Positions 17,404-26,046 are shown, numbered from the stretch's first letter. The stretch: 40,122 bases of DNA from Acidobacteriota bacterium (GCA_022826195.1 JAJDVI010000045.1:1-40122), one strand, 5' to 3'. Program-made: numbers and translations. Notes: generated by a model from the sequence alone, not told the origin.

Positions 17404-17670
17404 GTGAAGGCGCCGCGTACCGATCCGAATGCGCGGGATGACGGTGGAGACTGGGGAGCGCGGGTGGTGATCGAGATGGACGCCGACGAAGTGGATGCCT
17501 ACTTGAGGCTGCTCCAAAGAGACGGCGCGACGATCGCGACGGATGACGACGGCGGATCGGACACCAATGCGCGCGTGGAGTTCCAAGCCGCCTCCGCTCG
17601 GCACTACTTCGTCCTCGTCACGAGTTTCGAGGCGGGGGAGACGGGGGCAAATCAGGTGAGCGTGCGGTGA
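17404..17670 (+). CDS. Short PPC-like domain protein, possibly a fragment
   Basis: An 88-aa ORF with GTG start 11 nt after the preceding stop. YLRLLQRDGATIATDDDGGSDTNA (in part) and YFVLVTSFE match the end of a PPC domain, paralleling the C-terminus of the upstream protein. It has no signal peptide or anchor, so it is either a coupled second domain or the 3' remnant of a duplicated gene. Confidence 0.45.
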   Translation: MKAPRTDPNARDDGGDWGARVVIEMDADEVDAYLRLLQRDGATIATDDDGGSDTNARVEFQAASARHYFVLVTSFEAGETGANQVSVR

Positions 17671-17854
17671 AAGAGGTCTCCTTGGGCGCATATTGGTACC
17701 GGGTGGGGACCACCGGCCGACCGATTCGGTATCGACACTGACCTTTGCCCGTCCCGTCTGGATTGGGGATAAGTGGTTGCGCGTCGCGGTGTCGGCTCGT
17801 AAGCCGGCGGTCCCAGGAGTTTCCGTGGTGAGGCGGACTGGCTACGTGCGGTTC

Positions 17855-17983
17855 CGCGCGCCTTGCGGCGCGCGGGTGCCGGTCGGAGACCGGCGTTCCA
17901 AGCCGTACGCGCCACGATGGCGAGGAGCCCTACGCGCTCTGCGGGCCTTCGGCCCGCGTGCCGGTCTGAAGACCGGCGGTCCC
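17855..17983 (+). repeat. Two REP-like elements (copies b and c)
   Basis: Copy b (17855-17906) has GCGCGCCTTGCGGCGCGC then GCCGGTCGGAGACCGGC and TTCCAAGCCGT. Copy c (17935-17983) has GCGGGCCTTCGGCCCGC then GCCGGTCTGAAGACCGGC. They fill most of the gap between the PPC-like ORF and the convergent DUF5916 gene and may also act as terminators. Confidence 0.7.
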
Positions 17984-17993
17984 TGGGCGTCCC

Positions 17994-20189
17994 TTAGCCC
18001 GGAACCCAGTACCAGGTGAGCTTGGCGAGGAGCTCGCGGTAGGAGGGCTCGTTGGAGTCCATTCCGAAGGGTTGGCGTTCGTTGTAGACGACGTAGATGT
18101 CGCTGCCGGGGCGGTAGTTCCAGCGGAGCTGGACGTTGCCGGAGAAGTTGCCGTCGTCGTCGTTCCACTGGAGGAGGCCGCGGATAAAGGCGTCGGGGGA
18201 GAGCGCCACGAGGCCGCGGAGCACGACGAGGTTGGTGTTGAAGTGGCCGTTGTCCTGCGGGAGGCGGACCTCGCTCCGGGAGTAGTTCACCTGGAGGCGT
18301 AGCCGGGGATGCGGGCGGACGGCGAGGCCCGGCGAGTAGACGCGGAGCCGGCCGTCGAAGAAGCCGTTGTTCATGGCGAAGAGGTTGAACGAGACCCGCC
18401 GGCTCTCCGAGGTGTTGGCCATCGTCATGAAGTCGGTGGTCGTGTACTGGCCCTCCTCGATCACGACGCCGTCGCGCAGCTCGAAGGACTCGCTCAGTCC
18501 CTCGATGTTCTGCGAGACGTTGAAGAAGAACTGGCTGCCGTCGTCGAAGAGGAAGAAGGGCCCGAGACTGACGTTTTGGGTCTGGATGGAACCGTCGGGC
18601 TCGGTGATGCGGATGATGCCCGGCCCCATGAAGATCTGCCGGATGCCGTAGCGGCCGATCCGGGGGCTCCAGAGCCCGTCCACGCGGACCTTCCGGATCC
18701 CGGTGCGGGGCACGAAGCCGAGTTCCGAGCGGAACCCCTCGCCGATGTCGGTGTAGGTCGCGAACATGTTCCAGCGGTCGTCGCCCATCTGTCCGGTCAC
18801 GCCGAAGGCGCTTTCCCGTCCCTCGACGCCCGGAGTGGCGCTCTGGGCGGCGAATCCGGTGATGGTGGCGGACTCGGTGGGCGCCCAAGAGAAGTCCGCG
18901 GCGCCGACCCGGTGGGACTCGCCGTCAACCTCCGTCCGGTCGAGCGCCATCACCCCGATGGAACTCCGCTCCAGCACGTCCCGGCGGAGGCGCAGCGCGG
19001 TGAACCCGGTGGCGGGGGACACCCCCTCGAACTCCTGCTGGCGGATGTGGAAGGCGCCCACGTCGGTGGCGCCCAGCTTGCCGGTGACGCGCGCGCCGCC
19101 GAGGATGGGGATGATCTCGCCGTCGTCGGAGAGCCCGATGCGGCGGCTGAAGAACAGGAACATCTCCGGTGGTTCGAAGGGCCGCGTCGTCTCGCCGACC
19201 TGGAAGAGACCGGCGTTTTCGAGGAAGAACTCGCGCTGCTCGGGGAAGAAGAGCTCGAAGCGGGTCAGGTTCACCTGCTGTTCGTCGGCCTCCACCTGGG
19301 CGAAGTCCGTGTTCAGGGTGACGTCGAGGTTGAGGTTGGAGCCGAGGGAGACCTTGGCGTCGAGCCCGAGATCGCCGGTGCCCGCGCGCTCCTCGCCCTC
19401 GCCGGTGATCCCGGCGACCCCGAAGGGCTTCAGCTTGATGCGGCCGCCGGGGTCGGCGTGCTCCATCCCGTGCATCACCCCGTAGGCGGAGATCCGCCAC
19501 ATGGCGTTGAAGCCCCAGTCCACCGAGATCGGGGCCCAGAACACGATCTCGCGGGTGCGCGCCACCTGCCGGCCGAAGTTCACTCCGAACTCGGGCGTCC
19601 CGCGCGGGAAGCGGAGCGTCTCGAAGGGGATCACCATCTCGGTGACCCAGCCGCCTTCGGTCCGCCGCGACCCCACGCTCCAGACGCCGTCCCACTCGTT
19701 GTTGATCGCCGCGCCCTCGTTCTGGATGAGCCCGTCCTGCCGGGTCCCCACCGGGTTCGTGCTGAAGAAGACGCCGCTCCGGTGGTCGTGGTAGGGGTCG
19801 AGCACGACGAAGAAGTTGTCGTCGCTCTCGAGGTTGGCGTCGCGCCGGTACTCGCGGGCGACGATCGCCGCCGGGTCGTCGTCCTCCATCCGGGCCCCGA
19901 TCAGCAGCGCGTCCCGCGTGTAGGCGACGAACACCTCGGTCGCGTAGGTGGGTTCGGCGCCGTCCACCGGCTCGGTCTGGGTGAACCCGCCGGCGACCGC
20001 GGCGAGCGCCCAGACCTCCTCGTCGAGCCGGCCGTCCGCGACCGGGAGCTCATCCACGAGCGGGACATCGAGCACCCGGTCGTGTCCCTCCTCGTGCTCC
20101 TCCTGGGCGGAGGCGGGACCGGCGGCGGCGAGGCCGAGCAGGAGCCCGAGGAGCGCTACTCCTCGAGCGCGAACTCGAAGCACATCCAT
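17994..20189 (-). CDS. DUF5916 protein with N-terminal CBM9-like domain
   Basis: A 731-aa exported protein. The signal peptide ends near ASAQE (about residue 29). Residues about 40-240 are a family-9 carbohydrate-binding-like domain (DGRLDEEVW... FFVVLDPYHDHRSGVFFSTNP). The rest is the DUF5916 beta-rich region, with FELFFPEQREFFLENAGLF and FFSRRIG as characteristic pieces, ending in an aromatic KLTWYWVPG that looks like an outer-membrane beta-barrel terminus. The start at 20189 lies inside the end of ccmB (34-nt overlap), so it is probably co-transcribed with the ccm operon. Its role is unknown; a surface barrel or transport role is inferred. Confidence 0.8.
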   Translation of the reverse strand: MDVLRVRARGVALLGLLLGLAAAGPASAQEEHEEGHDRVLDVPLVDELPVADGRLDEEVWALAAVAGGFTQTEPVDGAEPTYATEVFVAYTRDALLIGARMEDDDPAAIVAREYRRDANLESDDNFFVVLDPYHDHRSGVFFSTNPVGTRQDGLIQNEGAAINNEWDGVWSVGSRRTEGGWVTEMVIPFETLRFPRGTPEFGVNFGRQVARTREIVFWAPISVDWGFNAMWRISAYGVMHGMEHADPGGRIKLKPFGVAGITGEGEERAGTGDLGLDAKVSLGSNLNLDVTLNTDFAQVEADEQQVNLTRFELFFPEQREFFLENAGLFQVGETTRPFEPPEMFLFFSRRIGLSDDGEIIPILGGARVTGKLGATDVGAFHIRQQEFEGVSPATGFTALRLRRDVLERSSIGVMALDRTEVDGESHRVGAADFSWAPTESATITGFAAQSATPGVEGRESAFGVTGQMGDDRWNMFATYTDIGEGFRSELGFVPRTGIRKVRVDGLWSPRIGRYGIRQIFMGPGIIRITEPDGSIQTQNVSLGPFFLFDDGSQFFFNVSQNIEGLSESFELRDGVVIEEGQYTTTDFMTMANTSESRRVSFNLFAMNNGFFDGRLRVYSPGLAVRPHPRLRLQVNYSRSEVRLPQDNGHFNTNLVVLRGLVALSPDAFIRGLLQWNDDDGNFSGNVQLRWNYRPGSDIYVVYNERQPFGMDSNEPSYRELLAKLTWYWVPG

Positions 20190-20839
20190 GAGACCGAGAC
20201 GAACGCCACCGCGGCCAGCACCAGGAAGCGGGCGGCCTCCCAGACGGGCTCTCCGGCCATCGCCGCCCGCACTCCGGACACTCCGGCGATCAGGAGCGGA
20301 GCCGAGAGCGGGAACAGCAGCAGGGGCAGCAGGACCTCCCGCACCGGGGTCGCGGCGCAGATCGCCGCCACCGTGGTGCCGAGAGCCATGAAACCGAGGG
20401 AGAAGCACAGGAGGATCGCGCCGAAGAGCAGCAGACCACTTACGGACTGGCCCCCCAGAAGGTTCGCCCGGAAGAAGAGCTCGTAGAGCAGCACCACCGG
20501 AATCTGGACGGCGAGCAGCAGGAGGGTCCCCGAGGCCAGCTTCCCGAAGTAGATCGCCGACCGGTCCACCGGGCCGAGCATCAGCCCGTGGATCGCCATC
20601 GCCTCGGTTTCGGGGGCGAAGCTCCGGTAAAGCCCCAGCGTCCCGGCGAAGAGGAAGGCCGCCTGGAGCACTCCGGGGGCGAGGTCCCGCCGGTCCGCCG
20701 AGTCGAGCCCGATGGCGAAGTGCATGACCAGCAGCACGAGCGCCGCGAAGAGGAGCATCGCCGGGAGCCGTTCGCGGGAGCGGGCCTCGCTCAGCAGGTC
20801 CTTCCCGGCGATGGCCGCCGCCGCCGAGAAGGTGGTCAC
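20156..20839 (-). CDS. ccmB: CcmB, heme exporter membrane subunit
   Basis: A 227-aa integral membrane protein with about six hydrophobic segments, the expected size for CcmB. With CcmA it forms the ABC transporter that powers release of holo-CcmE from CcmC in cytochrome c maturation. It starts in an ATGA overlap with ccmA. The C-terminus ends in a membrane helix (VSWMCFEFALEE) and overlaps the start of the DUF5916 gene. ccmC, which usually follows, is absent. Confidence 0.85.
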   Translation of the reverse strand: MTTFSAAAAIAGKDLLSEARSRERLPAMLLFAALVLLVMHFAIGLDSADRRDLAPGVLQAAFLFAGTLGLYRSFAPETEAMAIHGLMLGPVDRSAIYFGKLASGTLLLLAVQIPVVLLYELFFRANLLGGQSVSGLLLFGAILLCFSLGFMALGTTVAAICAATPVREVLLPLLLFPLSAPLLIAGVSGVRAAMAGEPVWEAARFLVLAAVAFVSVSWMCFEFALEE

Positions 20840-21552
20840 GCGGTCCCTCCCGCGGGATAGCCGGCGGCGGCGGTGTCGTAGGTACGGCGGACGGTGTCGG
20901 GGTCGGCGGCCGGATCGTCGAGGACCACCCGGCCCCGCTGGAGGACCAGCGCCCGGTCGGCGAGTTCGACCGCCCGGTCCACGTCGTGGCTGGCGAACAG
21001 CACCGCCGCGCCGCGCCCGCGCGCCGCCCGCACCATGCCGGCGAGCCGCTCGCGGGCCGCGCCGTCGAGGCCGGCGAAGGGCTCATCGAGCAGCAGCAGG
21101 TCCGGCTCGTGCAGCAGCGCCCGGGCGAGGGTCGCCCGCTGCGCCGTTCCCCGCGAGAGGTGCCGGGCCGGGACGCCGGCGACGGCGGTGAGCCCGTGCT
21201 GCTCGAGCAGCTCGCCGATGTCGGTGCGGACGCCGTGGAGGCGCCGGTGGAAGCGCAGGTTCTCGGCGACGGTCAGCTCCGGGTAGAGGAGGGACTGGTG
21301 GGAGGCGAAGCCGATCCAGCCGCGCGCCGCCGGAGTGGCCTGCTTCAGCTCCACTCCCCGGTAACGGAGGACGCCCGCGGACGGCCGGGCGAGGGTGGCC
21401 GCCATCCGGATCAGGGTGGTCTTCCCCGCGCCGTTCGGGCCGAGCAGGCCGACGATCTCGCCGGCGGCCACCGTGAGGCTCACCTCGTCCACCACCGGGA
21501 CCTCCCGGTAGCGGCGGGTGACGCGTTCGGCCTCGAAGAGCGGGGTGGCCAC
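20836..21552 (-). CDS. ccmA: CcmA, heme exporter ATP-binding subunit
   Basis: A 238-aa ABC ATPase. Walker A GPNGAGKTT (38-46), Q-loop region SHQSLLY (84-90), signature LSRGTAQRA (132-140, a variant of LSGGQ typical for CcmA), Walker B DLLLLDEP (151-158) and a switch His in FASHDVD. It energises the CcmABCD complex. It overlaps ccmB by 4 nt and follows the unknown exported protein gene by 6 nt. Confidence 0.9.
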   Translation of the reverse strand: MATPLFEAERVTRRYREVPVVDEVSLTVAAGEIVGLLGPNGAGKTTLIRMAATLARPSAGVLRYRGVELKQATPAARGWIGFASHQSLLYPELTVAENLRFHRRLHGVRTDIGELLEQHGLTAVAGVPARHLSRGTAQRATLARALLHEPDLLLLDEPFAGLDGAARERLAGMVRAARGRGAAVLFASHDVDRAVELADRALVLQRGRVVLDDPAADPDTVRRTYDTAAAGYPAGGTA

Positions 21553-21558
21553 GGGCTG

Positions 21559-22647
21559 CTAACGCCCGCCGCCGAAGGCGCGGTGCAGCAGCCCGAAGCC
21601 GAGCGCGGCGGCCATCAGCAGCGCGAGCGCCCACTTGGAGGCGATCGTCGGGTCCGGGAGGCGGCCGATCGTGCCGACGGCGGATCTCTCTTCCTCCGAC
21701 GGGGCCACGAGTCCGGGGAGCTGGCGCCCTCCCGGGGTCGTCGCGGCCGGGGGAGGCGTGCCGCCGCTGAAGATCATTCCGACCGCCTCCCCGGCGGCAA
21801 TGTCGAACTTGCGGGCCGCGGTAAGGCGGGCTTCCTGGTCGGGGCCCAGGACCTCCCAGCCCGGCAGGGCGCCGGGCGGCAGTTCGAGGTCGATGTCGAG
21901 CGGGGAGGCGAGAAGCAGCACCTCGGGGCTCGCGCGCGGCGCGACGAGCCGGGCCTCGTAGCGTTCGCCCTCGTAGGCGACCGCGTAGGAGAGGACGATC
22001 TCGGTCTCGCCGGGCTTGAAGGCGGTGCGGATGGCGTAGTCGCCCTCGTCGCCGACCGCGAAGCTGCTCTGCGGCACCGGCATCCCGGTCTCGCCGGTGG
22101 AGCTGACCGTGGGGAGCTCGAGCAGCAGGTCCTCCGGAGGCAGCCGGAAGCGCAGGGTCTCGTCGTCGTGGATGAAGGTGCGGGGCGGCTCGGTGCGGTT
22201 TTGCACCACGAAGATGTGGTCCACCCGGAGCGCGTCCCGCTCGCCCGGCATCCGCCGGTAGAGGGCCCGCCAGGTCGAGAGGCCGATCTCCGGCTCGTTC
22301 CACGCATCGAAGGGGTCGTAGACGACGATCGCGGCTTCGGTCGTCTCGCCGGGGGTGAGGCGGACCGGGGCGTTGTAGTTGACGCCGCGGTAGGTGGCCT
22401 GGAGCAGGAACGGACGGATGCCGCCCGCGACGGGTCCTTCGTCCGGAGCTTCGAGGGTCACCTGGGCCTCGGGATTCTCGATCTGGTCCACCGGCTCCAT
22501 GCCCTGGCCGAGGCGGTAGAGGGTGACGAGGTCCGCCGACGCCGGGCCCTGGGTGGTGCCGTTCACGATGGTGACGCGGACGGGCTGCGCGGCGGCGGCG
22601 ATCGGGAGGGTGAGCGCGGCCGCGGCGAGGAGGAGGGCGGGTCTCAT
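21559..22647 (-). CDS. Exported, membrane-anchored protein of unknown function inside the ccm operon
   Basis: A 362-aa protein with a signal peptide (about 1-20, AAAAQP), a long beta-rich periplasmic region and a single C-terminal membrane helix (about 338-356), ending in a short basic tail. I see no CxxC or His-rich motif, so direct redox or heme chemistry is unlikely. The tight spacing (its ATG overlaps the stop of the ccmI-like gene, and 6 nt precede ccmA) places it firmly in the operon. A maturation accessory factor is plausible but unproven. Confidence 0.7.
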   Translation of the reverse strand: MRPALLLAAAALTLPIAAAAQPVRVTIVNGTTQGPASADLVTLYRLGQGMEPVDQIENPEAQVTLEAPDEGPVAGGIRPFLLQATYRGVNYNAPVRLTPGETTEAAIVVYDPFDAWNEPEIGLSTWRALYRRMPGERDALRVDHIFVVQNRTEPPRTFIHDDETLRFRLPPEDLLLELPTVSSTGETGMPVPQSSFAVGDEGDYAIRTAFKPGETEIVLSYAVAYEGERYEARLVAPRASPEVLLLASPLDIDLELPPGALPGWEVLGPDQEARLTAARKFDIAAGEAVGMIFSGGTPPPAATTPGGRQLPGLVAPSEEERSAVGTIGRLPDPTIASKWALALLMAAALGFGLLHRAFGGGR

Positions 22648-22949
22648 TTCTTGCCCTTTCCCTTCGTCCTGTTGGCGGCGGTCAGTTCATCCAACCGGGC
22701 CGTCACTGCCGCGGCCTGGGCGAGTACCTCCGCGCGGCTCGCGGCGTGTTCCCCGGGGGCGATCTTCCCGGCGTCCTTCTCGAAGTCGAGCTCCGCGAGG
22801 GTGAGGAGGAGCTGGTCCCGCTTCTCCCGGAGGCGCAGCACGTTGCGGTCGGTCTCGCGGCGGGGCGCGGTCTCCGGTCCCGAGAACACCGGCTGGAGCA
22901 CGAACGCGGTGGCGGCGGCGGCCAGCACCGCGAGCAGGACGAGGGTCAC
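22644..22949 (-). CDS. Short CcmI-like membrane protein
   Basis: A 101-aa protein with one N-terminal membrane helix (1-19) and a helical, charged region (residues 33-95, including RLREKRDQLLLTLAELDFEKDAGKI). This matches the N-terminal part of CcmI (E. coli CcmH N-terminal half), where the helix and leucine-zipper-like segment contact CcmF. The TPR domain that binds apocytochromes is missing. Position after ccmH and before ccmA supports the assignment. Confidence 0.6.
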   Translation of the reverse strand: MTLVLLAVLAAAATAFVLQPVFSGPETAPRRETDRNVLRLREKRDQLLLTLAELDFEKDAGKIAPGEHAASRAEVLAQAAAVTARLDELTAANRTKGKGKK

Positions 22950-22956
22950 CCGAACG

Positions 22957-23448
22957 TCAGCGGATCTGCTCGACGTCCCGTTCGATGCGGGCGAGCACCT
23001 CGGGCGAAGCGTCCACGGCAGGTACGGCCGCGCCTCCGCCGGCGGGGGCGGCCGCCGCCACGCTCCGCCGGCGGCGCAGCACCGCGAAGACCACCGCCGC
23101 CCCGCCCAGCAGGAACACCCCCGGAAGGATCCACGCCGAGAGGTGGAAGCCGCTGGTCGGCGGGGCCGAGAGGATCACCAGGCCGTAGCGCTCCGCGAAC
23201 ATGGAGATGATGTCCTCGGCGGCTTCCCCGGCCTGGAGCCGCTCGGCGACCTCCTCGCGGATGGGCTCCGAGGAGGGGCACCGGTCCATCGCGCACTCGC
23301 CGACGATCGCGTTGCAGCCGCCGCACTGGCAGGTGAGGGCGTGGGTCACCCGCTGGAAGTCGGCCGAGTTGTAGCGGTCCTGGGATACCGCGGGTCCGGT
23401 GAGGAGCGCGGCGGCCGCGGCCATTGCCAGCAGCGATCGGAAACGCAT
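22957..23448 (-). CDS. ccmH: CcmH, cytochrome c thiol-reductase subunit
   Basis: A 163-aa protein with a signal peptide (1-22), a Cys-rich active region and one membrane helix (105-125). The usual LRCxxC is replaced by LTCQCGGCN (Cys40, 42, 45), with two more Cys at 52 and 57. CcmH keeps the heme-binding CxxCH of apocytochromes reduced before CcmF ligates heme. Extra cysteines could change the redox pathway. It begins in an ATGA overlap with ccmF. Confidence 0.85.
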   Translation of the reverse strand: MRFRSLLAMAAAAALLTGPAVSQDRYNSADFQRVTHALTCQCGGCNAIVGECAMDRCPSSEPIREEVAERLQAGEAAEDIISMFAERYGLVILSAPPTSGFHLSAWILPGVFLLGGAAVVFAVLRRRRSVAAAAPAGGGAAVPAVDASPEVLARIERDVEQIR

Positions 23449-25454
23449 CAGACGGCCTCCAGGGCCGCTCCTTCGGCGGCGGTGACTTCCGCCCGCCGCA
23501 CCGGCGAGCGGTTCGGCAGCAGCGTGAGCACGGTGCCGAGGAACATCACGAACGCCCCGATCCAGACCCAGCGCACCAGCGGGTTGCGGTAGACGTGGAC
23601 GGTGGCCCGTCCGTCCTCGGTCATCCCGGAGAAGACGAGGTAGACGTCTTCCTGGAAGGTGGCGTGCCGCCGGACCTCGGAGGTCGCCTGTCCGGTGGCC
23701 TTGTCGAGCTGGCGGCGGGGCTGGAAGATGCCGACGGGCTCGTCGTTCTTCGAGAGCAGGACCTGCGCCCCCAGCCAGTTGTGGACGGGCGTTTCACCGC
23801 CCGGGAGGTCCTGGAGGGTGACCTTCCAGGGCCCGATGGCGGTGCTCTCGCCGCGGTTCAGGTCGGCGATCACGTCCTTGTTGAAGGCGTTCCCGGCGAA
23901 CCCGATGAAGAGCAGCACGATCCCGAAGTGGACGATGTAGCCGCCGTAGCGGCGGGTGTTGCGCTGCACGAGGTCGAAGAGCGCGGTCCCGTAGCCGCCG
24001 CCCCGGTGGGCGCGGCGGGCGCGCACGCCCCGGTGGAACTCGGAGCCGATGGTCACCACCACGAAGGCGCTCATCGCGAAGCAGAGGATCGCGTAGGGGT
24101 GGCGCATCCCGAGGGCGAAGAGGAGCACGCCGGCGGCGACTCCGGAGAGCAGGGGGACCGTGAAGTTGCGCTTGAGGCTGTCGAGCGACGAGCGCCGCCA
24201 AGCGAGGAGCGGTCCCACCCCGGTCATCAGCAGGAGCGCGAGTCCCAGCGGGACGTTCACCCGGTTGAAGAAGGGCGCTCCGACGCTGATCTGCTCGCCC
24301 TGCACCGCCTCGGAGAGGACCGGGAAGAGCGTCCCCCAGAGCACCGCGAAGCAGGCGGCGAGCAGCAGCAGGTTGTTGAACAGGAAGCCCGACTCGCGCG
24401 AGACGACCGCTTCCAGTTCGTTCTCGGTGCGGAGGTCCTTGATCCGGGTGATCAGGAGCGCCGCCGAGAGGATGGCGGCAAAGATGATGAAGACGAGGAA
24501 ACGCCAGGCGAACTCGGAGGACGCGAAGGCGTGCACCGAGGAGACGATCCCGCTCCGGGTGAGGAAGGTGCCGAAGACGCAGAGCAGGTAGGTCACGATC
24601 ACCAGTCCCGCGTTCCAGATCTTCAGCATCCCCTTCCGTTCCTGGATCATCACCGAGTGGAGGAAGGCGGTGCCGGTGAGCCAGGGCATGAGCGCGGCGT
24701 TCTCCACCGGGTCCCAGCCCCAGTAGCCGCCCCAGCCGAGTTCCACGTAGGCCCAGCGGCCGCCGAGCAGGATGCCGCTGCCTAGGAAGAACCAGGCGAT
24801 GAGCGTCCAGCGGCGGGTGTTCTGGATCCAGGCGGCGTCGAGCCGCCGGGTCCACAGCGCCGCCACGCAGAACGCGAACGGGATCACGAACCCCACGTAG
24901 CCGGTGTAGAGGATCGGCGGGTGGATCGCCATGATCGGGTGCTGGAGCAGCGGGTTCAGCCCGTTCCCGTCGCGGGGGGTGAAGGGGATGGGCCCGGCGG
25001 CGGTGATCTCGGCGAGCTGCCCGAACGGGTTGCACACCCAGTAGTTCATGTAGGCGAAGAACAGGATCACGCCGCCGAGGGTGGCGACCACGTGGGGCAT
25101 GAGTTCGTCGCGCCGGCGGCTGATCGCGCAGGCCGCCGCGAAGACGAGCATCAGGAACGTCCAGAAGAGGAGCGATCCGTCGTTCCCGGCCCAGAGCGCC
25201 GAGACCTTGTAGTACCAGGGCAGGGCGGCCGCGGAGTAACTCGCGACGTACTCGAAGCGGAAGTCGTCGGCGAGGAAGAGGGCGAGGAGCGCCGCCACCG
25301 AGAGCGCCGAGAAGCCGGCGGCGGCGATCAGGGCCCGGCGGGCGCTGTTCACGAGCTGCGAGGACTGCTTCTTGACCCCGAGGAGCGAGGCGACGACGGC
25401 GTAGGCGCACATGACCACCACGGCCATCAGCGAGAAGTTGCCGAGGTGGTGCAC
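23448..25454 (-). CDS. ccmF: CcmF, heme lyase of cytochrome c maturation
   Basis: A 668-aa polytopic membrane protein. The heme-handling WWD motif is WGGYWGWDPVEN (241-252), with conserved His residues around it (HPP at 178-180, and HSVMI near 266-270). CcmF transfers heme from holo-CcmE to the reduced CxxCH of apocytochromes on the outer face of the inner membrane. The length is typical. It follows ccmE by about 50 nt and is translationally coupled to ccmH. Confidence 0.95.
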   Translation of the reverse strand: MHHLGNFSLMAVVVMCAYAVVASLLGVKKQSSQLVNSARRALIAAAGFSALSVAALLALFLADDFRFEYVASYSAAALPWYYKVSALWAGNDGSLLFWTFLMLVFAAACAISRRRDELMPHVVATLGGVILFFAYMNYWVCNPFGQLAEITAAGPIPFTPRDGNGLNPLLQHPIMAIHPPILYTGYVGFVIPFAFCVAALWTRRLDAAWIQNTRRWTLIAWFFLGSGILLGGRWAYVELGWGGYWGWDPVENAALMPWLTGTAFLHSVMIQERKGMLKIWNAGLVIVTYLLCVFGTFLTRSGIVSSVHAFASSEFAWRFLVFIIFAAILSAALLITRIKDLRTENELEAVVSRESGFLFNNLLLLAACFAVLWGTLFPVLSEAVQGEQISVGAPFFNRVNVPLGLALLLMTGVGPLLAWRRSSLDSLKRNFTVPLLSGVAAGVLLFALGMRHPYAILCFAMSAFVVVTIGSEFHRGVRARRAHRGGGYGTALFDLVQRNTRRYGGYIVHFGIVLLFIGFAGNAFNKDVIADLNRGESTAIGPWKVTLQDLPGGETPVHNWLGAQVLLSKNDEPVGIFQPRRQLDKATGQATSEVRRHATFQEDVYLVFSGMTEDGRATVHVYRNPLVRWVWIGAFVMFLGTVLTLLPNRSPVRRAEVTAAEGAALEAV

Positions 25455-25503
25455 TCTGTTTCCTCGACTCCGGCCCCGCGGCTAGCGGCTCACCGGACGG
25501 GCG

Positions 25504-25956
25504 CTAGTTGGTCGCCTGCCGTCCCGCCGGCGGCTTCGCGGCGGGAGCGGTCTTCGTCTCTTCGTAGGCGGCGTCGTACTTGGACGCGCACTTCGCCTGC
25601 ACGTGGTTCGCCTCGAAGGAACCGTCCTGGAGGAGGTGTCCCTCGGCGACGGCCTGCGCCCGGTCCACGAGCGTGTCCGGCAGCGGCTCCCGGCCGGTGT
25701 AGAGCACCGCGAGGCGCGAACCCTCGTGCTCGATCTCGAACCGGACCTTGCCCTCGCCCTCGGACGCGATCGTCCCGGGAACCACGTCCCCGGCGACCCG
25801 GACCCGCCGCCCCTCGGCGCGCGGCCCCATCGCCCGTAGCTCGCCGACGGTCTGGTAGTAGGCCTTGCCCTCCTCGAACCCGGTGACCAGGAGCCCGGCC
25901 AGCGCGGCCAGGAACAGCCCTCCACCCACGAAGAACTTGGCCTTGCGCACCGCCAT
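25504..25956 (-). CDS. ccmE: CcmE, heme chaperone of the CxxxY type
   Basis: A 150-aa membrane-anchored heme chaperone: N-terminal helix (8-27), then an OB-fold-like domain (about 35-125). In classical CcmE a His in HxxxY binds heme covalently; here the site is CASKY (Cys123, Tyr127). Such CxxxY variants are known from some delta-group bacteria and archaea. It is the first gene of the operon, with a leaderless-type promoter directly in front. The C-terminal tail is Ala/Pro/Lys-rich. Confidence 0.9.
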   Translation of the reverse strand: MAVRKAKFFVGGGLFLAALAGLLVTGFEEGKAYYQTVGELRAMGPRAEGRRVRVAGDVVPGTIASEGEGKVRFEIEHEGSRLAVLYTGREPLPDTLVDRAQAVAEGHLLQDGSFEANHVQAKCASKYDAAYEETKTAPAAKPPAGRQATN

Positions 25957-25965
25957 AACGGGGCA

Positions 25966-25971
25966 ATCCTA
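25966..25971 (-). promoter_or_regulatory. -10 box of the ccm operon promoter, leaderless
   Basis: On the minus strand TAGGAT is followed by 9 nt and then the ccmE ATG, with no Shine-Dalgarno sequence between. The REP element at 25977-26024 sits directly upstream, where the -35 should be. Confidence 0.5.
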
Positions 25972-25976
25972 CCACT

Positions 25977-26024
25977 TCGGAGCGCCGGCCTCCGGCCGGC
26001 ATCGCGGCCTGCGAGGGCCGCGAA
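25977..26024 (-). repeat. REP-like element (copy d)
   Basis: Read on the minus strand: GCGGCCCTCGCAGGCCGC then GCCGGCCGGAGGCCGGC and GCTCC. It lies between the divergent ccmE and aminotransferase genes. Confidence 0.65.
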
Positions 26025-26046
26025 ACTCCCGCCCGCGCCAAGCCCC

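Noticed and set aside
18309..20486. Long plus-strand open frame (725 codons) opposite the DUF5916 and ccmB genes
   Set aside because: It is antisense to well-recognised proteins; high-GC third positions keep the opposite strand open. Its translation is Arg/Gly/Asp/Val-rich with no domain.
17994..21086. Fusion of CcmA/CcmB region with the DUF5916 protein in one 1030-codon frame
   Set aside because: The upstream 299 codons are out of frame with ccmA and ccmB, which are intact in other frames; the DUF5916 signal peptide begins at 20189.
20986..23592. Long plus-strand open frame (868 codons) across ccmA to ccmH
   Set aside because: Antisense to five overlapping ccm genes with clear motifs; composition is that of a shadow frame.
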